Below, in pieces: positions 41,741 to 51,312 of a stretch of DNA of 64,000 nt. The position numbers were made by a program, and so were the translations under genes. Position 1 is the stretch's first letter, and each line of letters opens with the position of its first letter. This stretch comes from Leminorella grimontii ATCC 33999 = DSM 5078 (GTDB lineage Bacteria; Pseudomonadota; Gammaproteobacteria; Enterobacterales; Enterobacteriaceae). Where the stretch lies: NCBI RefSeq assembly GCF_000439085.1, contig NZ_AUUA01000001.1, forward strand, positions 310,001 through 374,000, written 5' to 3'. The notes under the pieces were generated by a model. The model was not told the DNA's origin, ran no database searches, and saw only the letters and a program-made list of their open reading frames with translations.

Positions 41741-42373
41741 CTATTTAGTTGGGAGCAAAACGCTCTCGGCCAGCTTCCATCTTTTTATCCTGTCTTCCTG
41801 TCCGTTAAGGCCGCCATTGATAGCCTTGGTAATCTTGGTGAACTCTCCCTCGTCTGCAAACGCGTTTAGCTTCCTCGAGTCCCAATACCATCCGGCAGAG
41901 CGGGCGGCATATTCTTCCCATTCAAGCAGTTCTGGCTTGCTTATGAGGTCGACGCCCAAGCCTTTACCACAGTCAGCATAGTTATTTTTGAAGGTGATCT
42001 GGATTAGTCCCCGGCCTCTGAACTTCCAGCCTTCGTCTGCGCCGTTGCCATAACGATTGCCATAAACCAGATTGGCGATTTTTATCTGCCGCTCTTTAGG
42101 CACGGTTTTCTCTCGAGTCTGGCGGCCTAATTCGTTTCGCTGTGCTGGCGTAAGATATTTACTGAAAATGCTTAACCCGGAAACGCTGTAGTTAAAGCTT
42201 TCCGCTATTCTGGAAAAGCCTCCGGATTCATGGCCAACCTGCGCCAGAAACGCCGCCTGCCTTTGTGGCGTGGTTATTTTGAATTCATTCATAGCCGAAA
42301 TAATGCTGGGATACCACCTGTCGGCTAAAGCGTCGCTGATGCCTGCCGCTTTCCTGAACTGGTCGCGAGTCAT
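41741..42373 (-). CDS. GH19-family lysozyme/chitinase, endolysin-like
   Basis: A glycoside hydrolase of family 19, 210 residues, of the type common as phage endolysins and in prophage remnants. The catalytic Glu lies in VGHESGGFSRIAE (near residue 49), with a second acid near SFNYSVSGL; YGNRYGNGADEGWKFRGRGLIQIT and the C-terminal ITKAINGGLNG are strong GH19 signatures. There is no signal peptide, and no holin, spanin or other phage gene is adjacent. ATG with a GGAGG site. It may be a domesticated phage lysozyme or part of a holin-dependent secretion route. Confidence 0.87.
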   Translation of the reverse strand: MTRDQFRKAAGISDALADRWYPSIISAMNEFKITTPQRQAAFLAQVGHESGGFSRIAESFNYSVSGLSIFSKYLTPAQRNELGRQTREKTVPKERQIKIANLVYGNRYGNGADEGWKFRGRGLIQITFKNNYADCGKGLGVDLISKPELLEWEEYAARSAGWYWDSRKLNAFADEGEFTKITKAINGGLNGQEDRIKRWKLAESVLLPTK

Positions 42374-42756
42374 TGGATTTCCTCCATAATAGCCATTCTT
42401 AAGGGCTGTTAATAATTTATCTATATGAAAATATTTATGATTTATTCAGCCTTGATGCTTTTTCCTACCGTTTCAGCATATAGCGTTTGAACTTATATTT
42501 TGCGATGGAGTTCAAATGTACACAGGAAGAGTGACTAAATTTGGCATCGATTTTTGTCGTTAAATCAAATTGATACGTTAATCTTATAAAACGGAAGAAA
42601 GGAATGGGTGCGTTCTCACTTTAGGCCGCTCGTTAAAGGCGCCTGTTCTGTCCGCAATGTCATGTTATTGATTGAAAAACAGGGGATTTGTAGTTTAGAG
42701 GCTATAGTATATAAAATGAACTCATGGCCAACCAAAAACGAGACGGGCAACAGACG
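42374..42756. other. Intergenic region between the GH19 gene and yeeZ
   Basis: About 380 bases, AT-rich. It should hold divergent promoters; no gene, repeat or terminator was recognised. In particular no holin-like small ORF was seen. Confidence 0.5.
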
Positions 42757-43575
42757 ATGAAAACAATTTCAATTATTGGACTGGGGTGGCTCGGCATGCC
42801 GCTGGCACTGACTTTAATGGGGCAGGGATATCGCGTTGTCGGCAGCAAAACGACGGCGGACGGCGTGGAAGCGGCGCGGCTGTCGGGCATAGAGGCCTAT
42901 CCGCTGGTCATGGAGCCCCAGCCCTTATGCGAAGAAGAGGACTGGCAGCAGCTGATGGCGTGCGACGTATTAATCATCACGCTTCCCGCGGGCAGGGATG
43001 AAGAGAGCGCACAGGCCTATCGGCAGTCCGTTCAGCTCTTGGTCGACGGCGCGCTAAGCCAGCGCGTGGGCCGGATTATTTTTATCAGCTCTACGTCGGT
43101 ATACGGCCGTGAAGAGGGGGAAGTGACCGAAGCGTCGCCCAGGCATCCACAAACCGCCAGCGGCCGTGTGCTGGCTTCGCTGGAGGACTGGCTGCACGGT
43201 CTGCCCCATACGTCGGTAGACATTCTTCGCCCCGCAGGGTTGGTGGGGCCGGAGCGACATCCTGGGCGCTTTATGGCGGGTAGGCAGGAACTGCCGGAGG
43301 GTAACTGCGGCGTAAATCTAGTGCATCAGGAGGACGTGATGGCTGCCATCGCGCTGTTGCTGCGACAGGAGAACGGCAGCCGGATTTATAACCTGTGCGC
43401 GCCGGACCACCCCCGCAAGCGTGACTTCTATCCCGCCGCGGCGAAAAGCCTGGGGCTGGCCGAGCCGACCTTTACGCCGACGGAGAAAACCTCTTTGGGG
43501 CGTATCGTTAACGGGCAGGCGATTTGCCGCGAACTGGGGTTTGAATACCGCTTTCCGGATCCGATGAGAATGTAA
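42757..43575 (+). CDS. yeeZ: NAD(P)-binding SDR-like protein YeeZ
   Basis: A Rossmann-fold protein of the extended SDR/epimerase type, 272 residues. ISIIGLGWLGMPLALTL at the start binds the dinucleotide, GSKTTADGVEAARLSGI follows, and IIFISSTSVYGREEGEV, SGRVLASLEDWLHGLP and ILRPAGLVGPERHPGRF match E. coli YeeZ, which also stands next to the his operon. The start at 42757 is taken by homology; the ATG at 42724 would add 11 residues. The substrate is unknown. Confidence 0.9.
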   Translation: MKTISIIGLGWLGMPLALTLMGQGYRVVGSKTTADGVEAARLSGIEAYPLVMEPQPLCEEEDWQQLMACDVLIITLPAGRDEESAQAYRQSVQLLVDGALSQRVGRIIFISSTSVYGREEGEVTEASPRHPQTASGRVLASLEDWLHGLPHTSVDILRPAGLVGPERHPGRFMAGRQELPEGNCGVNLVHQEDVMAAIALLLRQENGSRIYNLCAPDHPRKRDFYPAAAKSLGLAEPTFTPTEKTSLGRIVNGQAICRELGFEYRFPDPMRM

Positions 43576-43614
43576 GGCCGACGGGAAGACGGCCTTACGA
43601 CGGGCGCTTTGGGA

Positions 43615-46350
43615 TTAAAACGACCATGAACCGCCAACGCCGACGGCCCACGGCGACTCTACGCCGCTGCCCTGCATATATCCTGCATCAACGTGCAGCG
43701 ACAGGCTCGGCGTTAGCCGCGCGTTGACGCCGAACTGATATACGCCGCGCGTGCCGCTGAGGTCGTTAACGAAGCGATCGTCATTGACCTTTACGTCGTT
43801 GCCGTTAGCAAACTCTTGAACCGCCGCAAGCTTTAAATAAGGAATAACGCTGGCGCTTTTCACGCTGAACTCATGCCCCACGTTGATGCCGCCTTCCGCC
43901 AACAGCGAGCGTTGGGCGTCTATGCGAGCCTGCATGCCGTTAGAGAGCCGATAGCGGCTGCTGTCAGTCATAAATCCAGTGATGGACAGATAGGGGGCGA
44001 AGTAGGTTTTACCCGCATAAAAGTATTTCCCACCCTGAACGCTTGCGCCGATCCCGCTGGAGTTGTAGCTGCCGTCGGCGGAAGCGCCGCTGGTCATTCT
44101 TGCGTTAACGTCGTTTTCAAATCGGTTGACCTTAACGATGCCGTCGAGATAGAAGCCGTCGTTGTGAAGGTAGCTGGTATAGGCGCCGATAGAATAGGCC
44201 GTGACGTCGCCGCTGCCCTGACGATCGAAATCGACGTCGGAGCGGCTATAGGAAAAGAATATGCCCTTGGTCAGTGCGCCGCTGTCGGTATCCAGGGTTG
44301 CGTCAGCGCCGACGGCGAGGCCGTTGAGATCCATATCGTAACCAGCGCCAGCGCCGCTGTTGACGCTGATTCGACGCGTAATATAGCTTCCCCATGCGTC
44401 AGCGCCGTGCGCATGCGTGCGCGTTTGGTCGAGGCGCGCTCGCACCGGATTTAGTTCGGTTTCAAATATCATCGGCGCCGTTGTCGCCATTGACAGCACC
44501 GCCGCCGTACTGGGCGTTATTGAAGGAGCTGGCGGTGTTAGAGGCGCAGGGGCGGGATCCGGAACTGAATCGCCGTCTGACGCGGGATCTGGCTCTGGCT
44601 GCGGCTCTGGCGTCGGAGCCGGGGGCGCGTAGGCCGTCAGCGTCCAGGCGCCGTTTCCATCACCCACAAGCCGGTATTGGTAGGTCCCCAGATCGACAGC
44701 GGCTCCGGCGTTAGCCAGCGTAAAATCGGCGTTTCCTCCGCCGGTTTTAACCAGCAAAAGGCCTGCGTCTGAGGTAGGGCTTACGCCGGTATCGGCGACG
44801 TGAACGCCGAAGCTCCCGTTGGCCTGGCCGGTGACCTTCAGCAGGTTGCCCCGCAGGCCGGCCAGGCTGGTGTTCATTATGAATTGCCCCGAGCCGCTCA
44901 GGCTATCGAGCGTCAGGGTGGCGTAATTTGCAGGCGTATTGCCGCTCTTCGGTTGCATAAAGACGATGCGTCCTCCGTTAAGCGTTACTGCGTTTAACGC
45001 ATGAGTCACCGTGAAAGCGCCGTCGCTGAGATAAATGGCGCCGGAGTCGGATACCGTAAAGTTTGCTCCCAGCGCGTTGATGCCGGATGACAGGTTGAGC
45101 GTCCCGCCTTCGTTCACCGCGAAGTGGCCGAGCAGGGTAGACGTACTTTCGGGCGCTGAGGGGTCTGCGGTGACAAACATTGCGCCGCCGATCTCGGCGT
45201 CCGTCAGCGTACCTGAATAAACGTCGGCGCGGCCGCCGTCGTTAACCGTAAGGTGAGAGGACGATGCGCTCAACGTACCGCCAAGCGAGTACGAGCCGCT
45301 GTTCACCACGGTGTTGACGTCTTGGCCTGAAACATTGCGCATGATGCCGCCGTTAATGACGATGCCGTTTGCCGTACCCTGTGTTATTTGCAGGCTGCCG
45401 CCGTTAACCGTACTGTCTTTAATCGAGGCCGTCGCGCTGTTAACGTCGGCGCGGCCCTGAATGTTCCAGCCCGCGGCTACCGCGTCTTTATACAGCGTAG
45501 CGCCTCCCCCAGATTCGATGACGGCATCATAGGAGGTGGCTATTCTGTTGTCGACTGCGTTTCCCGTCGCTGTATACTGGCCGCCGGATTTAATAACCGT
45601 CGCATTGTCTACAGCGCCGCTATTGTTCATCACGCCGTAGACGATGGAACCGTTAGCCGTACCGTATTGCGTTCCGGCAGTATCCCAGGAAAATTCTTTA
45701 TGGGTGTCGTATTTGACGGTAAGAACGCCGCCGACGTTAACCGTGCTGCCGTTGCTGGTTCCGCCATTGTCCACCGTTTGTCTGCCGTTTGCGTTTATGA
45801 CGGCGTTGTTGGAAATAGCGCTGTTTTTCCAGCCGTAGTCCGTGGTGGTGCCTGTTTCAAGCAGGCCGCCTGCGTTGACAACGGTGTCGTAATCAATGCC
45901 GAAGCGGTTAACCAGCTGGGCTGCGTTTGATAGTACGGCGTTGTGAAGCTGGCCGGCCGCATAGGGATTCGTTGCGCCGCCTTGACCCGCGTTAACGATG
46001 ACCTTTCCTCCCGTCGCCGTAATTCCGTTGAGCACGCCGTTAATCTGCACCATTCCACCGTTCAGGATGACTTCATTTGAAGTTCCACCTGCATAAATAC
46101 TCTGCTGGCCTGCGTTAATGGTCGTATTGTTGGCGACGCCTCCGGTTTGGATAGACTGCGTGCCCATCATAATCGTCGTGTCGTTGGCCGTACCGTGTAC
46201 GTTCTGGACTGCGTTTGTGCTTCCGGTAATGGTCTCACCGTAAACCGTAGCGCCTTTAGCGACGGTGGCGGTATAGGCTAATGCGGGGCATTCAAAGAGT
46301 ATTGAACTTATGGCAATAGATAATAAAACGGGTTTTGTTTTCAGGTTCAT
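43615..46350 (-). CDS. Classical (type Va) autotransporter with AIDA-like passenger
   Basis: A secreted or surface adhesin-like protein of about 911 residues. The signal peptide MNLKTKPVLLSIAISSILF ends near PALA. The passenger (about 30-600) is a beta-helix of imperfect repeats of the kind GGTSNGSTVNVGGVLTV and GGVANNTTINAGQQSIYAGG, then a pertactin-like autochaperone stretch, a Pro/Glu/Asp-rich linker (TPEPQPEPDPASDGD) and a C-terminal 12-strand beta-barrel (from about 650) ending GVGGSWSF with the terminal Phe needed for BAM insertion. No protease motif was seen. The start is uncertain: in-frame ATGs at 46374 and 46392 lack ribosome sites too. Confidence 0.88.
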   Translation of the reverse strand: MNLKTKPVLLSIAISSILFECPALAYTATVAKGATVYGETITGSTNAVQNVHGTANDTTIMMGTQSIQTGGVANNTTINAGQQSIYAGGTSNEVILNGGMVQINGVLNGITATGGKVIVNAGQGGATNPYAAGQLHNAVLSNAAQLVNRFGIDYDTVVNAGGLLETGTTTDYGWKNSAISNNAVINANGRQTVDNGGTSNGSTVNVGGVLTVKYDTHKEFSWDTAGTQYGTANGSIVYGVMNNSGAVDNATVIKSGGQYTATGNAVDNRIATSYDAVIESGGGATLYKDAVAAGWNIQGRADVNSATASIKDSTVNGGSLQITQGTANGIVINGGIMRNVSGQDVNTVVNSGSYSLGGTLSASSSHLTVNDGGRADVYSGTLTDAEIGGAMFVTADPSAPESTSTLLGHFAVNEGGTLNLSSGINALGANFTVSDSGAIYLSDGAFTVTHALNAVTLNGGRIVFMQPKSGNTPANYATLTLDSLSGSGQFIMNTSLAGLRGNLLKVTGQANGSFGVHVADTGVSPTSDAGLLLVKTGGGNADFTLANAGAAVDLGTYQYRLVGDGNGAWTLTAYAPPAPTPEPQPEPDPASDGDSVPDPAPAPLTPPAPSITPSTAAVLSMATTAPMIFETELNPVRARLDQTRTHAHGADAWGSYITRRISVNSGAGAGYDMDLNGLAVGADATLDTDSGALTKGIFFSYSRSDVDFDRQGSGDVTAYSIGAYTSYLHNDGFYLDGIVKVNRFENDVNARMTSGASADGSYNSSGIGASVQGGKYFYAGKTYFAPYLSITGFMTDSSRYRLSNGMQARIDAQRSLLAEGGINVGHEFSVKSASVIPYLKLAAVQEFANGNDVKVNDDRFVNDLSGTRGVYQFGVNARLTPSLSLHVDAGYMQGSGVESPWAVGVGGSWSF

Positions 46351-46392
46351 ATAATGACTAAAGAATAATTCCATTAAATAATAACTTGTCAT

Positions 46393-46816
46393 CCGGCCGA
46401 ATTTAAAAATAAAACCTTAACGCTCAATGTGTTAATTGAACGCTTTTATTAATAAATTTTGGGGCCTTTATCCTGCTGTGGAAGCGCCGCGAGAGCAGCC
46501 TTAGCATGGGCGAATTATACTTATTTATGCTGTGTTGTCTCTTTGTGTTGGATGTTTACCAGTATATCTATGTAACCAATCGTTAATGGCAGTGTGAGTT
46601 AATGAATGGATTAGTCCATTTTTGGATTTGTATTTTTTTTGTTTTATTTAAGTGAATTGAATTGAGATTTATTTTTTAATGCGTTTGATATTTTATTAAT
46701 TCATTTTGTTTGAATTAATAAAAATAACTCTTTATGAGTATTTCCGTTTAATGAAAAGTAGGACGGATAAAAAATACGATGACGTTTCGGATGTGCCGAT
46801 CGTATAGGAGAGGCGC
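46393..46816. other. AT-rich region upstream of the autotransporter
   Basis: About 420 bases of low-GC DNA with long T and A runs, probably the autotransporter promoter and an H-NS-type silencing region. No gene was seen. Confidence 0.5.
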
Positions 46817-46853
46817 TTAAAATAACGGCCCGGAACAGGGTTCAGGGCCGTTA
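46817..46853 (-). terminator. Terminator of the art operon
   Basis: The stem TAACGGCCC / GGGCCGTTA is followed in the minus direction by TTATTTTAAG, 28 bases past artM. Confidence 0.75.
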
Positions 46854-46881
46854 GCGGGGGGAAGATAAACCGAAAAACTAT

Positions 46882-47547
46882 CTAACGTTGTTCAAACGCC
46901 AGCGCTTTTTTCTCAATCACGCGCATCATCAGCGTTAGCCCGCCGTTGACGCACAGGTAGATAAGGCCCGCCGCGCCGTAAACCATCACGTCATAGGTGC
47001 GGCCATACATCAGCTGGCTGTAGCCCATGACGTCCATCATCGTGATGGTGAATGCCAGAGAGGTGCTTTTGAACACCAGCACGACTTCGTTGGAATAGGA
47101 CGACAGCGCGCGCTTAAAGGCGTAGGGCAGCAGGATGCGCAGCGTTTGCCCGCGAGACATCCCAAGCGCATGGCAAGATTGCCACTGGCCGTCGGGAATC
47201 GCCTTGATGGCGCCGTGAAACAGCAGTGTCGAGTAGGCCGCGCTGTTAAGCGCCAGCGCCACTATAGCGCAAAGCCAGGGCTGAGATATTATGAGCCAAA
47301 GCTTGGGATAGTCCTGTAGGCTTTCGAACTGACCGGGGCCGTAATAAATAAGAAAGATTTGTACCAGCAGCGGCGTTCCGGTGAACAGCGCGATGTAGCC
47401 TTTGACCAGCTGAGTTATCACCGGCGTTTTTAGCGTGAGTACGACGGTGAACAGCAGTGCTAAAAACAGGGCGAGAACCAGTGAAATCAGCGTGAGCAGC
47501 AGGCTGACGTGCAGGCCTTGCAGGACGTCGGGTAAATATTTCAACAT
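46882..47547 (-). CDS. artM: Arginine ABC transporter permease ArtM
   Basis: An inner membrane permease subunit of the arginine importer, 221 residues with about five helices. The EAA loop is seen as AIKAIPDGQWQSCHALGMSRGQTLRILLP, which contacts the ATPase ArtP. HisM-type family. It follows artQ after 2 bases and is the last gene of artPIQM. Confidence 0.93.
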   Translation of the reverse strand: MLKYLPDVLQGLHVSLLLTLISLVLALFLALLFTVVLTLKTPVITQLVKGYIALFTGTPLLVQIFLIYYGPGQFESLQDYPKLWLIISQPWLCAIVALALNSAAYSTLLFHGAIKAIPDGQWQSCHALGMSRGQTLRILLPYAFKRALSSYSNEVVLVFKSTSLAFTITMMDVMGYSQLMYGRTYDVMVYGAAGLIYLCVNGGLTLMMRVIEKKALAFEQR

Positions 47548-47549
47548 GG

Positions 47550-48251
47550 TTACGCCCTCCGCTCAAAGCGGACGATCCGCCGTTCTATATAGGCCAAAAG
47601 GCGCTGGCTTATGAGCGTAATGACCAGATAAATCAGCATGGCGATGATGAACCAGTTGAAGGGTTCCTGAGTGCGGATAGCAATGCTTTTGGTTTGCATC
47701 ATCAGATCGTTAACGCTGATAAGCGACACCAGCGCCGTATCCTTTAGCAGCACCAGCCACTGGTTGCCTAATCCGGGCAGGGCGTGGCGCCACATCTGGG
47801 GCATGATTAGGCGAAAGAAGATCGCCGCCTTACTTAGCCCCAGCGCCTGACCCGATTCCCACTGGCCGCGCGGAACGGCCTTAAGCGCGCCGCGAAGCGT
47901 CTGCGAGCCGTAGGCGGCGTACAGCAGAGAAAGGGCGATAACCCCGCACAGGAAGGGGCTAACGTCGAAGTTTTCAATCTCAACCTGAACGGTGACGCCA
48001 AACAGCGTGAAGCCGTCGGCCAGCGTGATTAAAAGCTGCGATGCGCCAAAGTAGATAAACAGCACGACCAGTATCTCGGGCAGGCCGCGCAGCACCGTGA
48101 CGATTACCGTGGCGATAAGCGCGACGACGCGCACGCGCGCCAGTTCCCAGACGGCGAACAGCATGGCCAGCGCCAGTCCTAATACCAGCGAACAAACGGC
48201 AAGGCCAACGGTCATGCCGGTGGCGCTTGCTAGGGGCAGTATTTCATTCAT
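47550..48251 (-). CDS. artQ: Arginine ABC transporter permease ArtQ
   Basis: The second permease of the arginine importer, 233 residues. The helices start with [20 protein letters not shown]; the EAA loop is [30 protein letters not shown]. It starts 12 bases after artI. Together with ArtM it forms the heterodimeric channel. Confidence 0.93.
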   Translation of the reverse strand: MNEILPLASATGMTVGLAVCSLVLGLALAMLFAVWELARVRVVALIATVIVTVLRGLPEILVVLFIYFGASQLLITLADGFTLFGVTVQVEIENFDVSPFLCGVIALSLLYAAYGSQTLRGALKAVPRGQWESGQALGLSKAAIFFRLIMPQMWRHALPGLGNQWLVLLKDTALVSLISVNDLMMQTKSIAIRTQEPFNWFIIAMLIYLVITLISQRLLAYIERRIVRFERRA

Positions 48252-48263
48252 CTATGGGCTTAC

Positions 48264-48995
48264 TTACTTTTGAAACCATTTATCATAAATAGCCTGGTAG
48301 GTGCCGTTTTGCTTAATTTTTTCCAGCGCCCCGTTTAGCTTATCGCGAAGGTCCGTGTTCTTTTGGTTGACCGCGATAGCGAAACCGGTGCCAAAGTAGG
48401 TGTTGTCATTGATCTTGTCGCCGACGGTTTCAAGGTCGTCGTTTTTCTTCAGCCACTCGGCGACGACGGCGGTATCGCCGAAGACGGCGTTAACGCGGCC
48501 GCTTTTTAGGTCAAGAATGGCGTTTTGATAGCTGTCATAGGCAACGGGAGTCATCTCGGTGTGCTTGTCCAGCAGGTACTTCTGATGAGTTGTACCGTTT
48601 TGCATACCTACGCGCTGGCCTTTCAGCGCGTCAATGCTGGCGACCTTGCCCTTGATAGCAATAAACTGCGCGGAGTTGTCATAGTAGGTATTAGTGAACG
48701 CAACCTGCTGTTGGCGCTCCGGTGTGACGTCCATTGCGGCGATCGTGGCGTCAAAACGGCGGAACTTCAGGCCGGGGACCAGGCTGTCAAAACCTTGGTG
48801 GGTAAAGGTGCATTCCGCCTGAAGTTCTTTACACAGCGCGTTAGCCAGGTCGATATCAAACCCCTGAATTTGGTTATTGGCATCCATAAACTCAAACGGA
48901 GGGTAGGAGGCTTCGGTTGCAAAGCGAATTTTTTCCGCAGCGGCGGCGGAGAGGCTCATTCCGGCGATTAGCGTAGCGATCAGCAGTTTTTTCAT
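48264..48995 (-). CDS. artI: Arginine-binding periplasmic protein ArtI
   Basis: A periplasmic substrate-binding protein, 243 residues, with signal peptide MKKLLIATLIAGMSLSAAA cut before AEKIRF. IRFATEASYPPFEFMD, GFDIDLANALCKEL, FDSLVPGLKFRRFDA, MDVTPERQQQVAFT and QNGTTHQKYLLDKH match the ArtI/ArtJ group; the IRFATEASYPP start favours ArtI. No separate artJ is in the window. It lies between artP and artQ. Confidence 0.92.
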   Translation of the reverse strand: MKKLLIATLIAGMSLSAAAAEKIRFATEASYPPFEFMDANNQIQGFDIDLANALCKELQAECTFTHQGFDSLVPGLKFRRFDATIAAMDVTPERQQQVAFTNTYYDNSAQFIAIKGKVASIDALKGQRVGMQNGTTHQKYLLDKHTEMTPVAYDSYQNAILDLKSGRVNAVFGDTAVVAEWLKKNDDLETVGDKINDNTYFGTGFAIAVNQKNTDLRDKLNGALEKIKQNGTYQAIYDKWFQK

Positions 48996-49012
48996 AACGA
49001 GCTCCAGAGAAT

Positions 49013-49741
49013 TTAGTGAGAAAGATATCCGGCAAACGCCTCGGTTTGCGGGTGGGTAAACGCCTGGGCGTCGCCGTATTCGACAATGTGCCCCTGCTCC
49101 ATATAGACGACGCGGCTGGCGGTCTTCTTGGCGAATTCCACTTCGTGAGTCACGATAACCTGAGTAATGCCAGTATCGGCCAGTTCGCGAATAATGCTAA
49201 CAACCTGTGCGGTGATTTCTGGGTCCAACGCCGCGGTGGGTTCGTCAAACAGCAGAATTTGCGGTTCCATCATCAGCGCCCGCGCAATGGCGACGCGCTG
49301 CTGTTGGCCGCCGGAAAGGTGTAAAGGATAGCGTGCGCTAAATTCACCCAGCCGCAGGCGGGCTAACAGCTTTTCCGCTCGATTGATGGCTACGTCTTTA
49401 GACAGGCCAAGCACGCGGCAGGGCGCTTCAATCAGGTTTTGCATTACCGTCAGATGGGGCCACAGGTTATATTGCTGAAACACCATACCGACGTTACGGC
49501 GTAACTCGCGAATGGCGCCTTCAGAAGGCGGCACGCTGAAGTTAAAGTCGTTGCCGGCAATGGAAAGCTGGCCTGAACGCGGCATTTCCAGCAGGTTAAG
49601 CACGCGAATCAGCGAGCTCTTGCCGGCGCCGCTCGGGCCAAGCAGAACCAGCGTTTCACCGCTTGGGCAGTCTAACGAGATGTCAAACAGCGCCTGATGG
49701 TTGCCGTAGAAGCAGTTAATGTTTTTTAAGTGAATACTCAT
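49013..49741 (-). CDS. artP: Arginine ABC transporter ATP-binding protein ArtP
   Basis: The ATPase of the arginine importer, 242 residues. Walker [13 protein letters not shown] near residue 35-46, the Q-loop [16 protein letters not shown], the signature [15 protein letters not shown] and Walker [14 protein letters not shown] are intact. It is the first gene of the operon; artI starts 17 bases after it. A weak ARG-box-like sequence lies just in front of the start. Confidence 0.95.
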   Translation of the reverse strand: MSIHLKNINCFYGNHQALFDISLDCPSGETLVLLGPSGAGKSSLIRVLNLLEMPRSGQLSIAGNDFNFSVPPSEGAIRELRRNVGMVFQQYNLWPHLTVMQNLIEAPCRVLGLSKDVAINRAEKLLARLRLGEFSARYPLHLSGGQQQRVAIARALMMEPQILLFDEPTAALDPEITAQVVSIIRELADTGITQVIVTHEVEFAKKTASRVVYMEQGHIVEYGDAQAFTHPQTEAFAGYLSH

Positions 49742-49751
49742 GCGACATTAA

Positions 49752-49765
49752 TGAATAGTAATGAA
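49752..49765. promoter_or_regulatory. Weak ARG-box-like sequence before artP
   Basis: TGAATAGTAATGAA resembles the ArgR half-palindrome TGAATWWWWATTCA in 11 of 14 positions and lies 11 bases before the artP start codon. ArgR control of art genes is known in E. coli. Only one box was noticed. Confidence 0.3.
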
Positions 49766-49908
49766 TGCGGTAATGGTATCGTCGACGGGATGGGGATGCA
49801 ATCAAAGCCGGATAAATTTTATTGCTATTTGATGAAAAGCGGTCTTTAGGAAACGGACGGTATGAAAGAAATAACGGCAGCCAACGACGCGGCCGCCGAT
49901 AAAGAAGG

Positions 49909-50499
49909 TTACATAATCAGGCAGTGGATCTCATAAGCAGCCCAGCCCAGCGCGGCGCCTGCCGGCAGGTCGAGGAGGTAATGCTGCTTGGTAAAGGTGC
50001 ACGAAAGGGCTATAAGCACCGGGAACAGGAATACCCACGGGCCTAACGTACCGTAAGCCAGCAGCGCGGTCAGCGTAGCGACGGAAACGTGCATGCTGGG
50101 GAAGCAGTTGGATGAATCGTCAAACTTCTGAACGAACAGCAGGAATTTTTCCGACCAGCTTTTGCCGGTGTTGATGCTCCGCCAGTGCTTGGGCGTTGAA
50201 ACCGGGAACAGGGAGAAGAACGTCATCTGCATCACCAACAGGATGATGTAGCTAAAGACTATCATGATGAAGTGGCGAGAGTCTTCTACGATCCAGTTGA
50301 TATAAAGAATGGCCGGATAGTAAAGAAAGCTGTAAATCCACGACCACCAGGGCCAAAAAGGGATTTTTTCATCAATGGTGGAGTTGAATTCACGTGGCTT
50401 AACCAGCATGTGTCGTTGGGTGAAAAAGTAAAACTGATAAACGCCAACGATCAGAATTCCGCTAAGTATTAAGTGAATAGCATAATCAATGGGACTCAC
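49909..50499 (-). CDS. PAP2-superfamily membrane phosphatase
   Basis: An inner membrane protein of 196 residues with about six helices. The PAP2 motifs 2 and 3 are present as CFPSMHVS (His137) and SCTFTKQHYLLDLPAG (His173, Asp177); the first motif (KxxxxxxRP) is not evident, as in the AUR1-like branch, where CFPSMHV and KQHYxxD are typical. Probable substrates are lipid phosphates such as phosphatidate or undecaprenyl diphosphate. It starts with GTG behind AAGGA and is monocistronic. Confidence 0.82.
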   Translation of the reverse strand: MSPIDYAIHLILSGILIVGVYQFYFFTQRHMLVKPREFNSTIDEKIPFWPWWSWIYSFLYYPAILYINWIVEDSRHFIMIVFSYIILLVMQMTFFSLFPVSTPKHWRSINTGKSWSEKFLLFVQKFDDSSNCFPSMHVSVATLTALLAYGTLGPWVFLFPVLIALSCTFTKQHYLLDLPAGAALGWAAYEIHCLIM

Positions 50500-50795
50500 G
50501 GGTTATTCCTTTAACTTGATTTAATGTTATAGAGCCGAGTAGATCCGACGATGGTATATAAATCCTCGGAACTTGGGTATTAAAATCCCTTAAATGGAGA
50601 AATAAAGAAACGTGTTATTTGTTTCAAAATATAAAAATTGTTTATATTTACAATAGGTTAATTTTTGTAACATGAGTCGCTCATTTTTATGCCGCTGTAA
50701 ACGCGACAAATAGGGTTCGAACCTCGACGGCCCCGGCGGCAAAGGCTATGATATCCGTTACTTTATGACGGTTCCCTACGGCAGGAGGAACGGAA

Positions 50796-51278
50796 ATGCA
50801 GCGCATTACGATTTCTATCGATGACGATCTGATGGAAGAGATTGATAACATCATCAAGAAAAAGAACTATCAGAATCGCTCAGAGGCTATTCGCGATTTA
50901 GCGCGTGCGGGCATTCAGCACTCGTCCTCTGCGGTAGAGGGGAATCCGCCCTGCGTGGGCGCACTGGTGTATGTATACGATCATGAATCCAGAGAGCTCT
51001 CCAAGCGGCTGACGCGTACCTTCCATGAGCAACACGATCTGACGCTGGCCAGCCTGCACGTGCACCTCGATCACGGCAGCTGTATGGAAGTGTCGATGCT
51101 AAAAGGCGAAGCCGATCGGGTTAGCCAGCTGGCGGAGCAGGTGATCACCGAGCGCGGCGTCAGGTACGGCAAGCTTATTTTAGTGCCGGACAACACCGGC
51201 GGACACGAGCATTCTCATCACGGACATTCCCATTCTCACCATCATCATGAGCACGATGTGCCTGAGGCTGACGACTAG
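50796..51278 (+). CDS. nikR: Nickel-responsive regulator NikR with His-rich tail
   Basis: A ribbon-helix-helix repressor that senses Ni(II). The DNA-binding part is residues 1-45 (RITISIDDDLMEEIDNII, NRSEAIRDLARAG). The high-affinity nickel ligands are His77, His88, His90 and Cys96. E. coli NikR is 133 residues; here a C-terminal extension of about 27 residues contains 11 histidines between 137 and 153, which could store or pre-bind metal. GGAGG lies in front of the ATG. No nik transporter or hydrogenase gene is in the window, so its targets are elsewhere. Confidence 0.93.
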   Translation: MQRITISIDDDLMEEIDNIIKKKNYQNRSEAIRDLARAGIQHSSSAVEGNPPCVGALVYVYDHESRELSKRLTRTFHEQHDLTLASLHVHLDHGSCMEVSMLKGEADRVSQLAEQVITERGVRYGKLILVPDNTGGHEHSHHGHSHSHHHHEHDVPEADD

Positions 51279-51312
51279 GAACGTTGGCTGTTTCTATAAG
51301 GACTGTAGAACT

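Noticed and set aside
41741-42373. Prophage at the GH19 gene
   Set aside because: No integrase, terminase, capsid, tail or holin gene and no attachment repeats were found on either side.
43575-43597. Hairpin AAGGCCG / CGGCCTT between yeeZ and the autotransporter as a terminator
   Set aside because: The stem is good but there is no T-run on either side, so it is not listed as a terminator.
44394-45930. Several open frames antisense to the autotransporter passenger
   Set aside because: Repeated beta-helix codons leave the opposite strand open; no ribosome sites or recognisable proteins.
50701-50740. TpsiC-arm-like sequence (GGGTTCGAACCTC), possible tRNA gene or attachment site
   Set aside because: Only three of five stem pairs form around the loop, no anticodon or acceptor arm is found upstream, and no integrase or prophage is near.
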